Below are positions 12,521 to 28,100 of a stretch of 64,000 bases of DNA, in pieces; position 1 is the first letter of the stretch, and each line of letters opens with the position of its first letter. Position numbers and translations under genes: made by a program. The DNA comes from Vanessa cardui (Eukaryota; Arthropoda; Insecta; Lepidoptera; Nymphalidae), in contig NC_061126.1 in assembly GCF_905220365.1 (NCBI RefSeq), positions 2,232,001 to 2,296,000 of the forward strand, written 5' to 3'. The notes below the pieces were generated by a model. It ran no database searches. It was not told where the DNA came from and saw only the letters and a program-made list of their open reading frames with translations.

Positions 12521-13060
12521 TACTGTACTGTACTGTATATATCTATTTATAAATATAAAAAACAATATCTCGGTTTTAAATGAAATTAAATAAAAATTAA
12601 AAGAAATTAAATAAATTAAATTTAAAAGATTTTAAAATATTCCTTATTAAAAAACATATAAAAAATACTTTGTTACATAATTATATAGTTCGAATGATAA
12701 AAACGAAAGTAAAAAAGTACAATAACAAATGCCTTTATATGTATACTCTTGTAAATGCTTAATGAAAAAACTAAATAAAAGTCCATATGAACTCCTATTA
12801 AATGATACGAAATTCTTAAAGTTTCGAAACCAAAATTGTAGTGTTTAATTAACTCCTACATTACGCTGATTATATTTTTTTTTTTTTTTTTGTTTATTTC
12901 GATAAAAAATAACTCAATATAAACTTTGATTAGATGAGTATTAACAAAAGTTAATATTACTTAAGATTTTAGAATATTTTAGTTAATAATTTAACTATAA
13001 GCTCTGTATTTGCTTGGAAGATTTGTTTTCTTTTTTATTAATTTACCTTTCGTATTTCAG

Positions 13061-13117
13061 ATATTTCGGCAAAATGGCGGCAAAAGAAAAACAGCCGGTG
13101 GATAGCTTCAATTCAAC
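13061..13117 (+). CDS. Transporter exon 1: 5' UTR end plus coding start (ATG at 13074)
   Basis: The acceptor CGTATTTCAG ends at 13060. Thirteen nt of UTR precede the ATG, then 44 coding nt give MAAKEKQPVDSFNS plus two bases. The donor GTAAGT starts at 13118. A 3' splice site just before the ATG means at least one non-coding exon lies further upstream. Confidence 0.88.
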
Positions 13118-16100
13118 GTAAGTATTACGAATGAATGCATATAGAGTAAATAATATTTAGAAATGACAAGCGTAAAGATATTTTTTATGATATAATTCAG
13201 TAGTCAACATCGGCTACAGACATTAGCTAAATAATAAATTTTAACGATTCCTTACATCTCCTGGCTCACAAAACCTTAAAAAAGAAATACAACAATACAA
13301 TTTATTGTTGTTTGGTGGTATAATTTATGATTATTGGGTGGTAAAGTGTCAATGGCCGTGAGCTGTGGTGACCATTGTTCATCAAATATCCCACTTATCA
13401 GTCGAATCTTTTCTGAATCAACTATAAAAGTAATTAAACAAAGCAATGAAACACATATATGTGTTGTATTAAATAATTTCAATTAAATTAAATTAACAAC
13501 TTGATTATAACCTTAACTGTAATTATCGTCACGGCATTTCTGTATACTCTATGCTCTTAGTATTTCTGTAAGTGAATTCAGAGTAATTGCTGGGAACAGA
13601 TGGTGGACTTCAAGCTGGTGCCATACAAAGTTATGCTCTTAGCGTGATTGTGTTTATAATAAAAACAACAATATGATCAATATGAAAAAAAAATCTATGT
13701 AAAGAAAACTTAAGCCAATACTTAAGTTCTCTTTGCTTTTTTTAGTGATCATTTATATTTCAATAAATATAAATGATCATTAAAGTTTTTCAGAGATATG
13801 TGATTTTTAACAGTATGTGGATTGTAAGTCTTCATGTTGCGTTTCAATTTTTTATGTGTGAGGGCGTGTGTGTGTGTGTGTGTTTTTCTGTGCGCATGTA
13901 TATCTCGCATATTTTAATTGTAAAGTATAATGTCTACTACATAGCTATCACTGGCTACAGCGTAACGATTATATGACGTTTTCATTGACTATTTTTTCTT
14001 CATTATATTTTATGATGTAAATAGGTGATCACCACCGTAATGTAAAATACATTTGTCTTTGTTTTTTGAAGAAACTGTTAAATAAGCTGGACCAAAGCTT
14101 ATTTAAAAATTCTAGTAAATATTTCCCACGCATAGTCACAAGCCCTCTCGCTACAGTGAAATTCCTTTTATTCTACATAGAATGACGTTACATTTTTCGA
14201 CATCAAATACCGACGCCTCATAAACGCCACTGTAATTATTCGCAACATGAATTTTTCATTTCGAGAGAATCCGTAACGCGTCGTCGATTCCGTTTCATCT
14301 CATAGTCGATGTAAAATTTAGATCTTTAAAATGTATTTTTTTTAGAATATATAAAGACAAATCAATACGAGAGTTGAATTACTAAAAATACATTATAATC
14401 GATATATAAAATTTAAAGAGATGCTGATAAATGGCAATAAATAACAGTTATTTATTTTATGATTTAATACTAGTTTTGCCCGCGACCTTGTACGCGTTAG
14501 AATTAAACAAAAAAGTATAATATTTTAGCAAAAGTTACTCATTATTATATCAGTTATCTGCCAGTGAAAGTCCCGTCAAAGACGGTCCAGCTGTTCCAGA
14601 GATTAGCCGGAACAAATACACAGACAAAAATTGTAAAAAATGTTATATTTGTATATGTACCGTGTTTGCACATATGTACATATGCATTGAGTAAAAAAGG
14701 GCTATTTTAATATTACAAACAGACACTCTGATGTTATTATATGTATAGACCAGCTTTCGTTTCGTTCGTCTTCGCTGTGACATATTATATAATAAAGACA
14801 AAATCCATTTTGTCACTCAGTATAGACATTATATTTGGTCTTAAGCAAATGCTTATTGTTAATCTTTAAAGAAATACAACATCAACTCTAAAGTAGCTCA
14901 GAAATTGATTCAGTAATAGTCTTATTTTCCGAACAAAATTAATCAGCATTTAATTTGAAACGGCTCGAGTTGTGTTATCAATGAAACTTCATAGTAACAA
15001 GAGGAAAACACTCATTTTATATTTGTTCATGTAAAAGCCTATGTACAATCGAGGGACCTTTTGTTAAATCGTTTCTATTGTCAATAAAAGTATAAGAATG
15101 ATGAAAAGAAAAAATAAAGGAATTAACACGTGTAACCAACCTATTTCTCAACCGGACCGATCAATCTCATTCGTGTCTTCATCCTACGTGACATTGGCGA
15201 TTTATCTAAGCCCTGTCATAAAACTAAGAATTGAATAAAACGTATGTATAGAGTGAATATCTATCTATATTATTATAAATATGAAAGTAATCATGTCTGT
15301 TTGTCTGTCTGTCGCTGTTTCACGAACCGCTACCGAATTTGATGAAATTTGGTATGAAGTAAACTTGAGCTCCAAGAAAGAACATAGGCTACCTTTTTTG
15401 TCTGACATATGACTACCAACAATCTAAAACGCAAGCGAAGCCGCGGACGACTACTGATTGATTATATGTACATATATATACTTTATTAGTATACTATTTT
15501 GTACTTGAAACGACATTCTATGGTTTGACTTTTCTTAGAACACACACATAAAATTATCAATTGTATATAATGTCCTGTTCACTTCAATTTGCTTAATCTT
15601 TACACTTGTGTGAGTGAGTACGGTTTTCTGTATGACACACCAAGACCACTATTTTCAACGGGAAGTATACAAATACGCAAACGTTATGGTGCATATATAT
15701 TTATTCCTCTCTCATAATCCGATTGGACAGCAATACCACACGTTCGATATTTGGCAAAACTAACAGTTCTAAGTACTTTTCTTAGAGTGTACTACTGCCA
15801 ACTTTTAAGTCCCTAATGTTAACGAGATTGCCTAGATGAAAGAAGGCATTTAAGTGGTCTAACAAACTCGATCCTATAATCTCATGATCTGCAACCGTAC
15901 AGGCTATCCACTGAATAATAGAGAATAAAGAAAAAACAGATTAACGAAATGACAAAAAAGAGGCATTTGTTCCTAACAATGCTTAATTCGTTGAAGATGA
16001 CATAACGTTTTCACAATGGACAGACTTAGGGTAACTCAATTTATACATAGATCGTTTATATAAATCACCACTAATACAAATAGCCTTGTGCTTGTTAAAA

Positions 16101-19100
16101 GAAAAAAAAAAGATTGTCGTTAAACAATTTGAGGTCAGAAATAAATATATTCAGTATCTTTATCAACGGTTACCAGTCTCGGCATTTTGCATAATTTTAA
16201 TTTATAGTCGTCTAAGAGAGACTTAAACTAAATCTATGCAAAAATTAAAAGCGTAATTATGAAGTTAATGTAATGCAATATGTAAATTAATTAATAAGTA
16301 TATGTTGTGTATATAATTAAATAGAGGTGACCTTGAATTTACATCTATGGTATTCAATATGAATTTATAAAATAATTGCGTCTTAGACAGCGTAGTTCTT
16401 ATCGGAACACAAAATTTAAATTCAAAGTACTATTATAAAGGTAATTCGAATTGTAGTAAATAATATATAAGGGTTTATCAGTCAAGAACTATTATTGTAG
16501 TTGTATATTTATATGAAGATCTTTTATATATCTCTTTAAACTTGTAATTTTTAATATTATATCAATGGCGTAATTAATCCTTCAACTAAAGATCTTTTAA
16601 TAAAATTAGGTTAACCAAAATTAATTAAATAATACATTTTATTCACTGCAGTAAGTATTTCTTTATATGACTACAATATTTGAGTAAGAATTAAATGTCC
16701 AATATTTAATTGAAATATATCTGGCACCAAAGAAGATTCAGTAGCCACTTGGTTTAAGGGCCGCCTAGTAAGGTAAAATATCGCAGGAACAATCCTGGTC
16801 CATTGGGCTATTGTCATCCCTACTATTATAAATGTGAAGGTAACTCTGTTTGTCTATCTGTATGTCTGTTTGTCGTTCTTTCACGGCCAAACCGCTGAAC
16901 CGAATTTGTTGTTATTTGGTATAAATCAAACTTAACCTCCAAGAAAGGACAGAGGCAAAGGCGAGTACTAATTCCTTATATTGAGAACATTCTTAAAAAA
17001 ACCATTATAGCATAACGATTTATGTTTTGAACTACAAGTAATCGTACAAGGCAGTAAGCCTTGTACGATTAAGAGCAAATTGAAAGGTGTGCGAGTGCAC
17101 TGCCTCTTCTAAAATAAATTTACTATGCAAATACGCTTTGCATTGTAGATTAACAGGTCTCGTCCAAGCTATAAGTACCTAGGTATATACGTAAGTCTAT
17201 TTACCTTATACACGATTACATGTAGATTCACATTTGTTTTTTTTTTCTTGACACATTAGCTGCCTTTCATATCAAGGAAAGAATGTTAAAGCCGGAAGCG
17301 TCAGCGGATATTGCTGAAGCGAGCAATTGACGCAAATATTCGTCTTTAATTCCAAATAATGTCTGTGTTCCATTTTCAGTTGAAACACTTTGGACCTTGT
17401 GCAAAAATTTTAAAACAAATGAAATCTCACGTTATTACTTCCACTAATGCTTTGAGGGTTGGTAAATATTTCGCTCAGAGTATCCGAATTGCGGTTCCAC
17501 GTAAAAAGGTTTGGAGCATTCTTGCCACTATAGTGATTTTATATAGTAAATATTGTTATTCTTACCTTTTACTTTATAAAGTAAACTATGTATTTTTTTT
17601 CATAATAAATCTAATACTGTAACTACACTAGAAGTTTTAAAGGATTAACATAAGATAATTTACTATTATTATCATTATGCGAGTGCTTATTTTGAGTGAT
17701 CGTGTCGTGTAAAATGCCAAATATATCACACAAAACTTGGTTCAATATGTGTTATTATTTGTAGAATTTTGAAATTGTATCTTGTAGGTACACACGGAAG
17801 TGTATTCGCTTAGGTAATTGTAAATACTTTAATGTATACACTTGCATCATCCGTATTCAAGACTTATGCGAGGTACGTAAATTTTAAGCGAAATTAAAAG
17901 GGTATAAGGTCGAACAAGCACCACCTAAGTATTAAAGTCAGAATTAGGAAAGTATATGTCATTATGCACTAAGGATACCTAAAGGAAATGGAAAAACATA
18001 TGACGACAAACTAATCCCATGCTTAATTATAGTAAAATAAAATATTAATGCAAAATATTTAATCACATAATTACGATTGTAAAAATTAAATAGAATACCA
18101 TAAATATTAAATATAAGGAAAATGAGAAGGTTATTTTCAGTTGCGATATAAAGAGGATGTTAAATAAAATAGTATAAGTTTCATTTCAGTTATCATTCTT
18201 ATACGACTTATATTGATTACCGTAAAGCTGTATCCTTATTTGTCAGGAAAAATCCTTAATATAATACCACGTGGTCAAATATTTTATGAAAGTTTTATAC
18301 AAAAAAATATTTAACTGCGCCCATTCGTAAGAAGCAAAGTAACAGCTTGTAAATGTTGCACTAAAGCTTGCTCTCCTCTTAAAAGGCTTGTAGCTTATTC
18401 AACTCTACGTCTGGGCGAATTCATACAACGCAGATTTTCATCCAACTTCTGTTACTAATAATGAATCGAAATTTAATTACTTTCAATCATAACCATATTA
18501 TAATATTTCAACTAAAGTAATGAATATAAATTTCAATAACAATGATTGTTTTTATATTCACATCAATATTTCCGTATAAAATGATTGCTTTCGTAAAAAC
18601 ATATGTCAACGTTCCGTTTCACTCATTTATATGCGGATAGGCTTAGTTTTATCTCAGATACATATGGTTTTGTTCCTGAGAAGTTGATCGCAATTCGTAA
18701 ATCTAATTGGAACTTTTTATGAGAGTACTAAAGGGTAAATAAAAAAGGTTTGTTACCTTACGCGGCTGATGACTCTCTTATCGCGCGGTAGCAGTATGTC
18801 TCAATAAAAACTTTATTTACGACCGATTGGATGCAAATGAATAATAAATGAGTGCATATATTTGTTTATAAAAGATTATTATTTCTATTGTTCTATTTTC
18901 AAATTTATTTTACTATTATTTATATTACAGCGTTGAAATGTTGTAAACAGAAGAATTTATTGTAGCCATATAGTTGAAAAAAATGAATAATTAATTTAGT
19001 TATTTAGAGATTTACCTGAAATATAAATATAATGAAATTGCGAATAAGAATAATAGGTTGACGAAGAGAAACATACGAGTTGTAATTAAAATTTCACTTA

Positions 19101-22100
19101 GAAACCCTAAGAGCATTATCAGCCCCCTGTGTTCTACCGTCGAGTAAAGGCTTATACAAGATGGCAAGGATAAGGTTGGAAATGTCAGTTAATTTTGAAA
19201 TAAATTTAAAAAATATATGTACCGAATCAGTGGACCGGTACGATACGATGATTTTGTTGGTAATAATAATATAATACAGTAACAGCCTGTGAATTTTCCA
19301 CTGCTGGGCTAAAGCCTCCTCTCCCACTAAGGGGAGGGCTTGAAACATAATCCACCACGCTGTTCCAATGCGGGTTGGTGGAATGTACAGGTGGCAGAAT
19401 TTCATTTCATAGAGGTGTCCTGGGTTTACATATTGTTTTATTTTATTGAAATATTTACCAGGAATAAGAAATCGTCTTACTCGGAAAGTGAATAAAAACT
19501 GTTGTACATTTAAAAGTGAAGAAATATCAGCTCTCTAAGGCTTTATTTGTAAACTGAATAGATTGTTTGTATTTTTTATGTTCACTTCAAAATGTAGTGT
19601 TTTTAGTGTAGGAGTTTTCCCGTTCGTTTATTTATTATGATTAAGTTAAGCAAACTTAGTTTATAATATAATACTTGATAGTTTGCGTTAAATTAAAACA
19701 AACTATGTTATCTTCAATGTACATATACTATGATTAAGTACTGAATATATATGTAATAAATATTGTAACGTTCTGAAGTCATCTATGTTACGGTATTGGA
19801 CTTTTCTCTTAAGAATTTTTAGTAGCAGTAAATCTTTGCTGCGGGACATAAAACCGTTTGGTACGTCATCTTCAATACTTTTCTATCCTACCGGATCGGT
19901 CATCCCATCAAAATATTAAAGTGAATGAATGATGAATGTAGGTGGATGCGAAGATACTTTAACACTATAATTTATCCTGCAAAGTTGACTTATTTAAAAA
20001 ATGGTAGCCGTGCCCGAAACGCCGTAAAGTAAAAAACTTATGTATTCCATGCGAATTGCTTATAGCTGCACTATATAATACACTACAGACAGCTCTTCCT
20101 TAATATATATTTATTAATAATACAAACCCGTTACACTTAACTACTTATATGACTTTCAAAGCTTCGATAACAGTCGTCGTTCAAGAGGACATTTTTTCAT
20201 GAATTCGTGAAGAATATCTTATATATTTTTATTATACAGGTGGGCCATGAATTAGTTAACATTTGAAAAAATCGTATAAAAAAACCATTTTAACATATTT
20301 TAGAAATCGTTTATTTACGAGAAAGCTAATTAGTTGTAATTTATTTTTTAAAAATTATTTCGTCTAAATGACCACCGTTTCGGTTTTTGCACTCATCTAA
20401 GCGAGTCCTGAAGTTTTCAAATACTCTTCTGCAAAGAGACCGCGAGATCGCCGACATCTCTTCGATGATTTATTCTTTAAGTTGACGCAGTGTATTCGGT
20501 TTATCAATGTAGACACGACTCTTTAAATAACCCCATAAAAAGAAGTCTGCTGGGGATAGATCTGGACTTCTGGGTGGCCATGGGATGTCACCACGTCTGG
20601 ATATCAGCTTTTCCGGAAACATGTCTTTGACTACCGACAAGGACCCGTTCGATGTGTGACACGTGGCTCAATCTTGTTGAAACCACGTGTTACGATTATA
20701 GCCAGCAAATTCCAGTAGCATCGGTGCTAAGAACTCCCGTAACATTTTCACATACTCGGCAGAATTAACAGTAACTGAACGGCCTCGAGAATCTTCAAAA
20801 AAGTTACATTTAAATGTTAACGAATTCTTGGCCCACCCTGTATTATTCGAAGTGTCGACCAATATCGCGACCAACTGATGCCGAATTTTGTTCATTTGTC
20901 GTAATTGTATTGGTTGGAATAGGCTATAGTGAATATGTTCCAGAAAAATTTAATTTTTTTTTAAACCAAGACAAATTTCCCCGTAATAAGCAAAATAATA
21001 TTTTCAATTTAGGTTATGATTAAGAGATTGTGTAGGGGTTAGAACATGTTGCCATGTCAGCGTGCAAAAGCGATTCTGAGGCGCTGTACCGCTAGCTTTT
21101 AATGGGTATTCCGATGTGATCAGGATACGTTCTTCCTCAGTCCCAAATAGCACGACATACAAGGGGGAAATGTGTAACGCGTTTTCCCAGCGATATAAAA
21201 AAAGAGTTAGAACACGTGCCATCTAATCGATGATTTCTTGTTCGTACAAAAGCAAGCACCACTGCATTTCGATGTGCTTAATTTATGTTTATAATTCACC
21301 TCATGCAGAAAAACATGATAAACAGGAAAACATTATTTCAAGATAATTCTGCCACGTGTGTTGCCAACCAACTCTCATTGGAGCAGCCCGATAGCTGTAA
21401 ACCTTCTATTCATAGAGAAGCGTCAGCCCAGCAGTGGGACATTAAGAATACCGTTTGAGTAGCTAATTTCCACTCGGATTTTTGTTAAAAATAACATTCC
21501 AATTCAATTTTTTAATTACGTAACGGCCAAATCTTTATCTTTTGACTATTCTTGTCTGCAGTGACATAATAGCACGGCTCTTCAAATTTTGACATTTGAC
21601 AATATATATCTATATACTTATATCTCGAAAATTAGTCATTTGTTTTGTTAGGTAGTACGATTGCGTGCTTACATTTGAAAATAAATCTTGTATTTAAAGC
21701 AACAATGTTCATTTCCGTTTCTTTTCGCGTTGTCTATTATACCGTTTATAAGATTGTGTTGAAGCTTAGTACTATCAACATACAGTAGGTGCGGAAACGT
21801 ATCCCCAGGCTTAACATTAAACATATTTAAAGTGTAATGTCTGTTTTGAAATGCAATGTCATAATAAAAAGGAAATCTATGTATATTTCATTTAAATTAA
21901 ATAATGCTGTAGCTTTAATAATATTATCTTAATTTTTTTTTTATTGGTTTTAATTTTTTTTATTTATTAAAAACCATGAAATTACAATACGCATACATAT
22001 TTCAAAATAGTCAAATATAATAAACATTTTTCGTAGTAAAATATTTTCAATTAGAACAGAAGCTTGATTCACACGATATTCAAAGTCTAAACGAATTCGT

Positions 22101-25100
22101 TTAATTATCTTATTGTCTTGACGGCTTTTTATTTGTTTTAATTGCACCTTTGATGTACCGGACAGCTTACTTAAGGATGCATATTTATGGCATATTAGTC
22201 TGTTACAATACATTTTCACGCTTCGGAAAACAGTAAATCATCCTTGTCTTTTTTTTCATCTTATAAATTGATCCTCCCAAAATCAAACACATCTGTATAA
22301 GAGCACAACGCAGACACGTGTGTGCAATGTGCATGATTACATCTCGCTGAAGGATTTCTCGCTGAAGAAAGCCGTAGTTGTATCTTTACGGCCTAAATTA
22401 GTCAGGATTATCACAGTAACTGTATCGGATAATCATACAGATGACATACTATTTCCGTACATACTACCAATATAAAGTAAAAATAATTAACTTGCAATAC
22501 CAATAATTCATTTAATACTATGAAAATATTATTTTCATAGTATTGAAGTAGAAGTCGGTTTGCTTTAGGTTCTAGTTTTTAACCAGAGTTTTAGGATTAA
22601 GGAACCCTTATAGTTTTGTCATGTCTGTCCGTCTGTCTGTCCTGGCTCGAAAATTGGTGGAGAGATGTATACTAATAATCCAAAAATTGTTTTTTTAAAC
22701 TATCGAAAAATAATTATTTACAGCGAAAAGTTAATTCGAAAAAAAAATCGACTTATCCCATCGTGTGGGGTATCGTTAAAAAAGTATATAAACCATGTGG
22801 ATCAAACCCCCCAGTCTCGAGATATACTAATACAAAGTTACAATTAGAGCCCCCCCCCTGAAATTTTGAAATACTATTACAATAATTCTGAAATAAAATG
22901 TGCTGAATACCTCCAAGTAAGTAATTTCAACGAAAACTGTAACTACCTACAAACTATGAAAATAAGTAGGAATGTTACATACCTACATACAAAAGTGGGT
23001 CAGAGTGGTTTTATAGTGATAGTGCCACACTGCATACCTCTCGGCTGCAGTCGAATGGGCCGGCACGACCGGGGAAGTACCACTCTCTCACTTAAAATCG
23101 GCGTAAAATGGTAGCTATGCTACCGCGTTTTGTTCGGTAAGTGAGAGTTCCGGACGCGCGATCCCTCTCCCCCCAAAACATGGTTGTGCAGAATTTGGTA
23201 GAAATAGAGATTGCTAAATTTCCATTTTATGGCCCATGGCTACGGAACCATTTCGTGTGCGTGTCCGACACGCTCTTGGTCGGTATTTTTTTTTATATAA
23301 TAAATATTTTTTGTCTCTGCATATATGTGAAGTATCTTTTTAAACAAACATCGCTTTTATAAGGTCGATTGGAAAGTGTTACACTCGAGTAAAACTTTTT
23401 TTATTATAATTTGACTTGAACCCCATTGAACACGATCGCATTCGTGATTCAAATATAAAGCCAAAAGTAAAGCCTACTTGAATGAACAGTCGAGTAGGCT
23501 TCAAAACGTACTTTTGAAATGATAATTTTTTTGTCAGGGCCGTTCTGCGTGATGCTATCCGTTCTGAAAATGGATTGCAGTGTGATTCTCATAGTAAGGC
23601 TCCCTTATCTCAAATTTTTTTTATGGAATTGGTTGGCGGACGAGCATATGGGCCACCTGATGCTAAGTGGTCACCATCACCCATAGACAATGACGCTGTA
23701 GGAAATATTAACTATTCCTTAAATCGTCAATGTGCCACCAACCTTGGGAACTAAGATGCTATGTCCCTTGTGCCTGTGGTTATACTGGCTCACTCACCCT
23801 TCAAACCGGAATACAACAATACTGAGTACTGTTGTTTAGCGGTAGAATATCTGATGAGTGGGTGGTACCTACCCAGGCGGGCTTGCACAAAGCCCTACCA
23901 CCCAAACAATGTAGATCATTCATCTTTGCGAGTATTTGTTTATTTTTTATTTAATCCAATGGTCGTAATCAGTATTGACCTCAATCAGATTTTGTATTGA
24001 CCTTAACTAATTCTATAGTATGTTCTGATTGTGATCACTGAAGCGGAACTGTGTTTTATGGATACATTTGTCAATGTGAAAATCCACTCATTTTCTATTG
24101 ACGTTCCACTCGACTTAACATTGATCTAACTTACCATTGAAGTTGTTAGGAAATTAATTTAATCGATTATTATCGCTTTTATAGCCTTGAGAATGAGGAA
24201 AGAATACAAAAATAAAATGTATGTTGGAATAGTTTTCTCCTTAAGATAATTAGTCGATAAATTTTGTAAGACTTAGCAAACTGGTTCCGGTGTTGCTCCG
24301 ACTTAAATACGATGTTTTTTTTATTTTTTTTTTTGTATGATGTACCAAGACTTTGTGTGCAGTTATTTATTTATTTTACTACATCACCAAACATCACACC
24401 ACACACACCACCACAAATACAAAAATACACAATAAACTGAAAGTTGACTTAGGTAATTATTATAATTTTTTTACAGGAGTTCTAATATGACTTGAAATAT
24501 GAGTGAATACATTTAAAAGTTATTTGATAAAATAAAATATTATAAAATTATTAAAAATAATGAGATAATAGGAAAACAGTCTAAATACAGTTTGTCGAAA
24601 TATTAAAAATAAGTTAAATAAAATAAACTATTATGAATTTAAATACACTGTGAGATTTTGTAAAATGTCATTATTGAAATACAAAATTTTAATTATATGT
24701 AACCAGGATGACAATTAAGAGTTAATATATTATTATTGGCTATGAATCATTATTTACTAGCGACCTGCCCCTTCTCTCTTCTCCGCACGGGTGCAATACA
24801 GATATTAATATACTACAGAATTTGTTTGTTTACGACATCACATTACAAACTTCTAAAAACATTAATGTTTCGTTACTATATTGTCCATGGACACATATGT
24901 ATATAAATAACCTTCCTTTCGAATCACTCTATCTATAAAATAAACCGATATATGGACAGAGAGAGAGAGACTTTGTTATTTACTATTTGTGCAGTATTGT
25001 ATTTTCTTTAACTGATATTTGTTACCAAAAACATTATGAAATATTAATTCCGAAGATATTGTCAGGGCTACTTGCAAAGTTATTTATAGTACGAAGAATA

Positions 25101-28100
25101 AGCAGATGTTGCGAGACAAGGGATCGGACTCAAGCGAAGATTAAAGAATGTAGCTGTTATCTGAAAATCGAATATTTAATAAATATAATTTGATTCTTGT
25201 CTCATATTGTAAAAATAGTGAAGATGCGACTCGATGTGGTGATAACTTGAGTTCCGTTTGTTTGACACACTTGGCAAGAAATAGAAATGAAAATATTATC
25301 AGCTCGAGTGTTCTAATCTATACTTCTAATAAATCTGTAGGGAGGTCAATTCTGTACATGAAATATTTTTCCAAAATAACTATCAGAGTTTGAAAAGGGG
25401 TCGATACTGATGGCAAAAATGCAATCAGTAAAATTTTTGTCTGTCTGTCTGTCTGTCCGTATAACCGCTATAGAAACAAAAACTACTCGACGGATTTTAA
25501 CGAAACTTGGTACAATTATTTTTCATACCCCTGAGCTGGTTATAGTATACTTTTTATCACGCTACAGTCAATAGGAGCAGAGCAGTGAAGGGAAATGTCG
25601 GGAAAACGGGAGAAGTTACTGCATATTTTAAGCTTCCGTCGCGTGTACAACCTTAATGGTTAAAGCTACATATAAATTGTGTATTACGGAAATGTTCTCC
25701 TTAAAATTACACAAAAAATATCCTATAACAGCCTTTGTCTATCTTTTATGGTTGACTCACAATAACACGTGTCACTCCCAATAGCTTAGTAGTTCGAAGC
25801 TTTCTGATTATATTTGTCTATTCCTGCGTTTATAACACTCTCAATCATCCCAAATTAAAAAAAAGTTAACAGTGTTAACTATTCCATAAAAAAGAAGCAT
25901 AGAAATCGGTATTGAAACACCAAAGTTATACATGAAATACGCTAATAATAAAGCTATCGCACGTGAATACTAAATCTATACTACTATATAAATCTCTAGA
26001 GTCTGTCTGTACACTTATTTTTGTCGTAATTCGTCATAAGTATTCTTTTTATGATTGACTGACATAATTTTTCCATTTTTGACATTTTTGTCTGTCTGTA
26101 TGTTCTGTTATAACTCGAGAACAGATGCACCGTGCATCGTTTTAAAAATTGGTATACAGGAAAAACATGTGCTTGCGCAAATGATAGGCTATCTATATAC
26201 AAAAGTGGATGTGTTTGTATGTGTGTCATCGATAAACTCAGAAACTATTTGATCGATCATTAAAATTAAATAAATAAAGAGATTATGCTATCCCCATTGA
26301 TGTAACTCGCCACCAGGTAGGGCTGCGATATAAATAAATCTCCACCGTTCAACCGATTGTCATGAAAATGACATACGTACAAGTATTTTTTCACGGAGAA
26401 AGTGATTATTTCATCCGTATCATTAAAAATAACCATCAGATGGCCCTTACGAGTATCATGGTGGATTTCTATGCCGATTAACCGATAAGTATAAAATATG
26501 AAATAAAAAATTAAAATCATTGATCATCATTGAATCAAATATTTTATATAAATAGAAACCACCATGCCATTTAAGGAACAAAAGATCGGAACATCAACAA
26601 TATATGCGCACCGTCATCCAAAAGAGCTACGGAAACAACACACCCACAAGAAATACGTTTAGAAATAAATAGAATGCGAATTTCTACTTTGAGAGTTGCT
26701 AAAACTGTTAGTCAACGTAATGATCAAGTTCCAGATCTTCGAACAAGCATCTTCATCAAGATATACTGAAAAACCTGACGAGCGAGCCCAATGACTGGAT
26801 GATCAACGATTAAAATAGACTAAATCAAGAACTAGAACCAATCTCCATAAATCCCGATGTGATCATTGGTTCAACAAATATAGTATGCCCATATTAACGA
26901 GGTATTGTTATCACTAAGCAACACAAAAACAATCAAGGTGTCGCTGAAACACATCAATCGTATGACAATTATTACGATTATCTAATTATGTTAATGCGAG
27001 CAGAAGATAGATATCATCACGGACTGTATCAAAATATTCTCACGACAGGCGCTGTGACATCGAAGAGTTATTTGTATGGATTTTTTTTGCGTATCGTATA
27101 ATGATTAGAGATAATCAATTTAACTATATTCTGAAGTGTCGTCAACTGTTTTAACAATTCATTGTTGACATGTACGCTATGGCCGAGAACGAACGATTAA
27201 ACTACATTCGATAAAACTAATCAAAACTCTGAGCCAAAGGGTACATTTATTTACGAGATACAATATCGAATGATAAAGTAGGTGCTGATAGTGGACAAAG
27301 ATCTTCGTACAGTGGAAGTCCAAGATATATGCACGAATATGCTCAGGATGCTTTGACGTACGTTCGCAAGTATTGCCAAGGTTATAGATGTAATAACATC
27401 GATATTCGATCGATACATCGATACTATAGAACCGGATAAAAGAGGACGTGTTGGTTTGATGCAAACTTTTACAGGCTATAGAAATTTAATTAAAAATTTC
27501 ATCGTACCTGTATAACATCGTATAAGTTTATGGGTGTTATGACCAATCTGCAGCCTATCGAGAAAATCATTGAAGAAGATGAAATAGATGACGAATATTA
27601 AATATTTGTTTAAGAATTTGATTAGATCTCGCATGTTTTATTCTCTTTGTTTCTTTATTATCTGTACATTGTAATTAATTACAAAATGAAAAATTTTAAA
27701 TTTATTTTGCTGCGACTAATGCCCAGCGAAGCGGGCGGGTATAGCTAGTGCACTAATAAGTTGAGTGCTCTTATTCTTTCAAAGATACTATTAGAAATGT
27801 TTTTGTTTTAAGTTGCTTCAATGCTGCTTGATACAAAGTCTTAAATACATATCATGACCATTAAATAAGTGCAGAATATCTAAGCTTGTAACTGATTGTG
27901 TAATTTTTTTTTTCACAGTATCTGATTATTATAAAATAACATTATTAATAATTTTTGAATTGCGATTCGTCTAGATATGCTGATTTTTCACTCTTCGTCA
28001 ATGCTTTCAATACATTTATTTTCTCATTACAGTTATTAAATACGGGATATTAATGTTTTTTTTATTTAGTTTGGTCAAGCTCGATATTTCGACATTATCT

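Noticed and set aside
13865..13976. Frame containing a GT tract as coding
   Set aside because: VCVCVC translation of a microsatellite.
19094..19405. 103-codon minus frame as a gene
   Set aside because: Most of it is a SINE fragment read in one frame.
23141..23362. 73-codon frame as coding
   Set aside because: Lies over the end of a known-type interspersed repeat (ACGGAACC...TTGGTCGG).
25430..25460. GTCT tandem as a CRISPR or regulatory array
   Set aside because: It is the usual short tandem at the start of a lepidopteran interspersed repeat.
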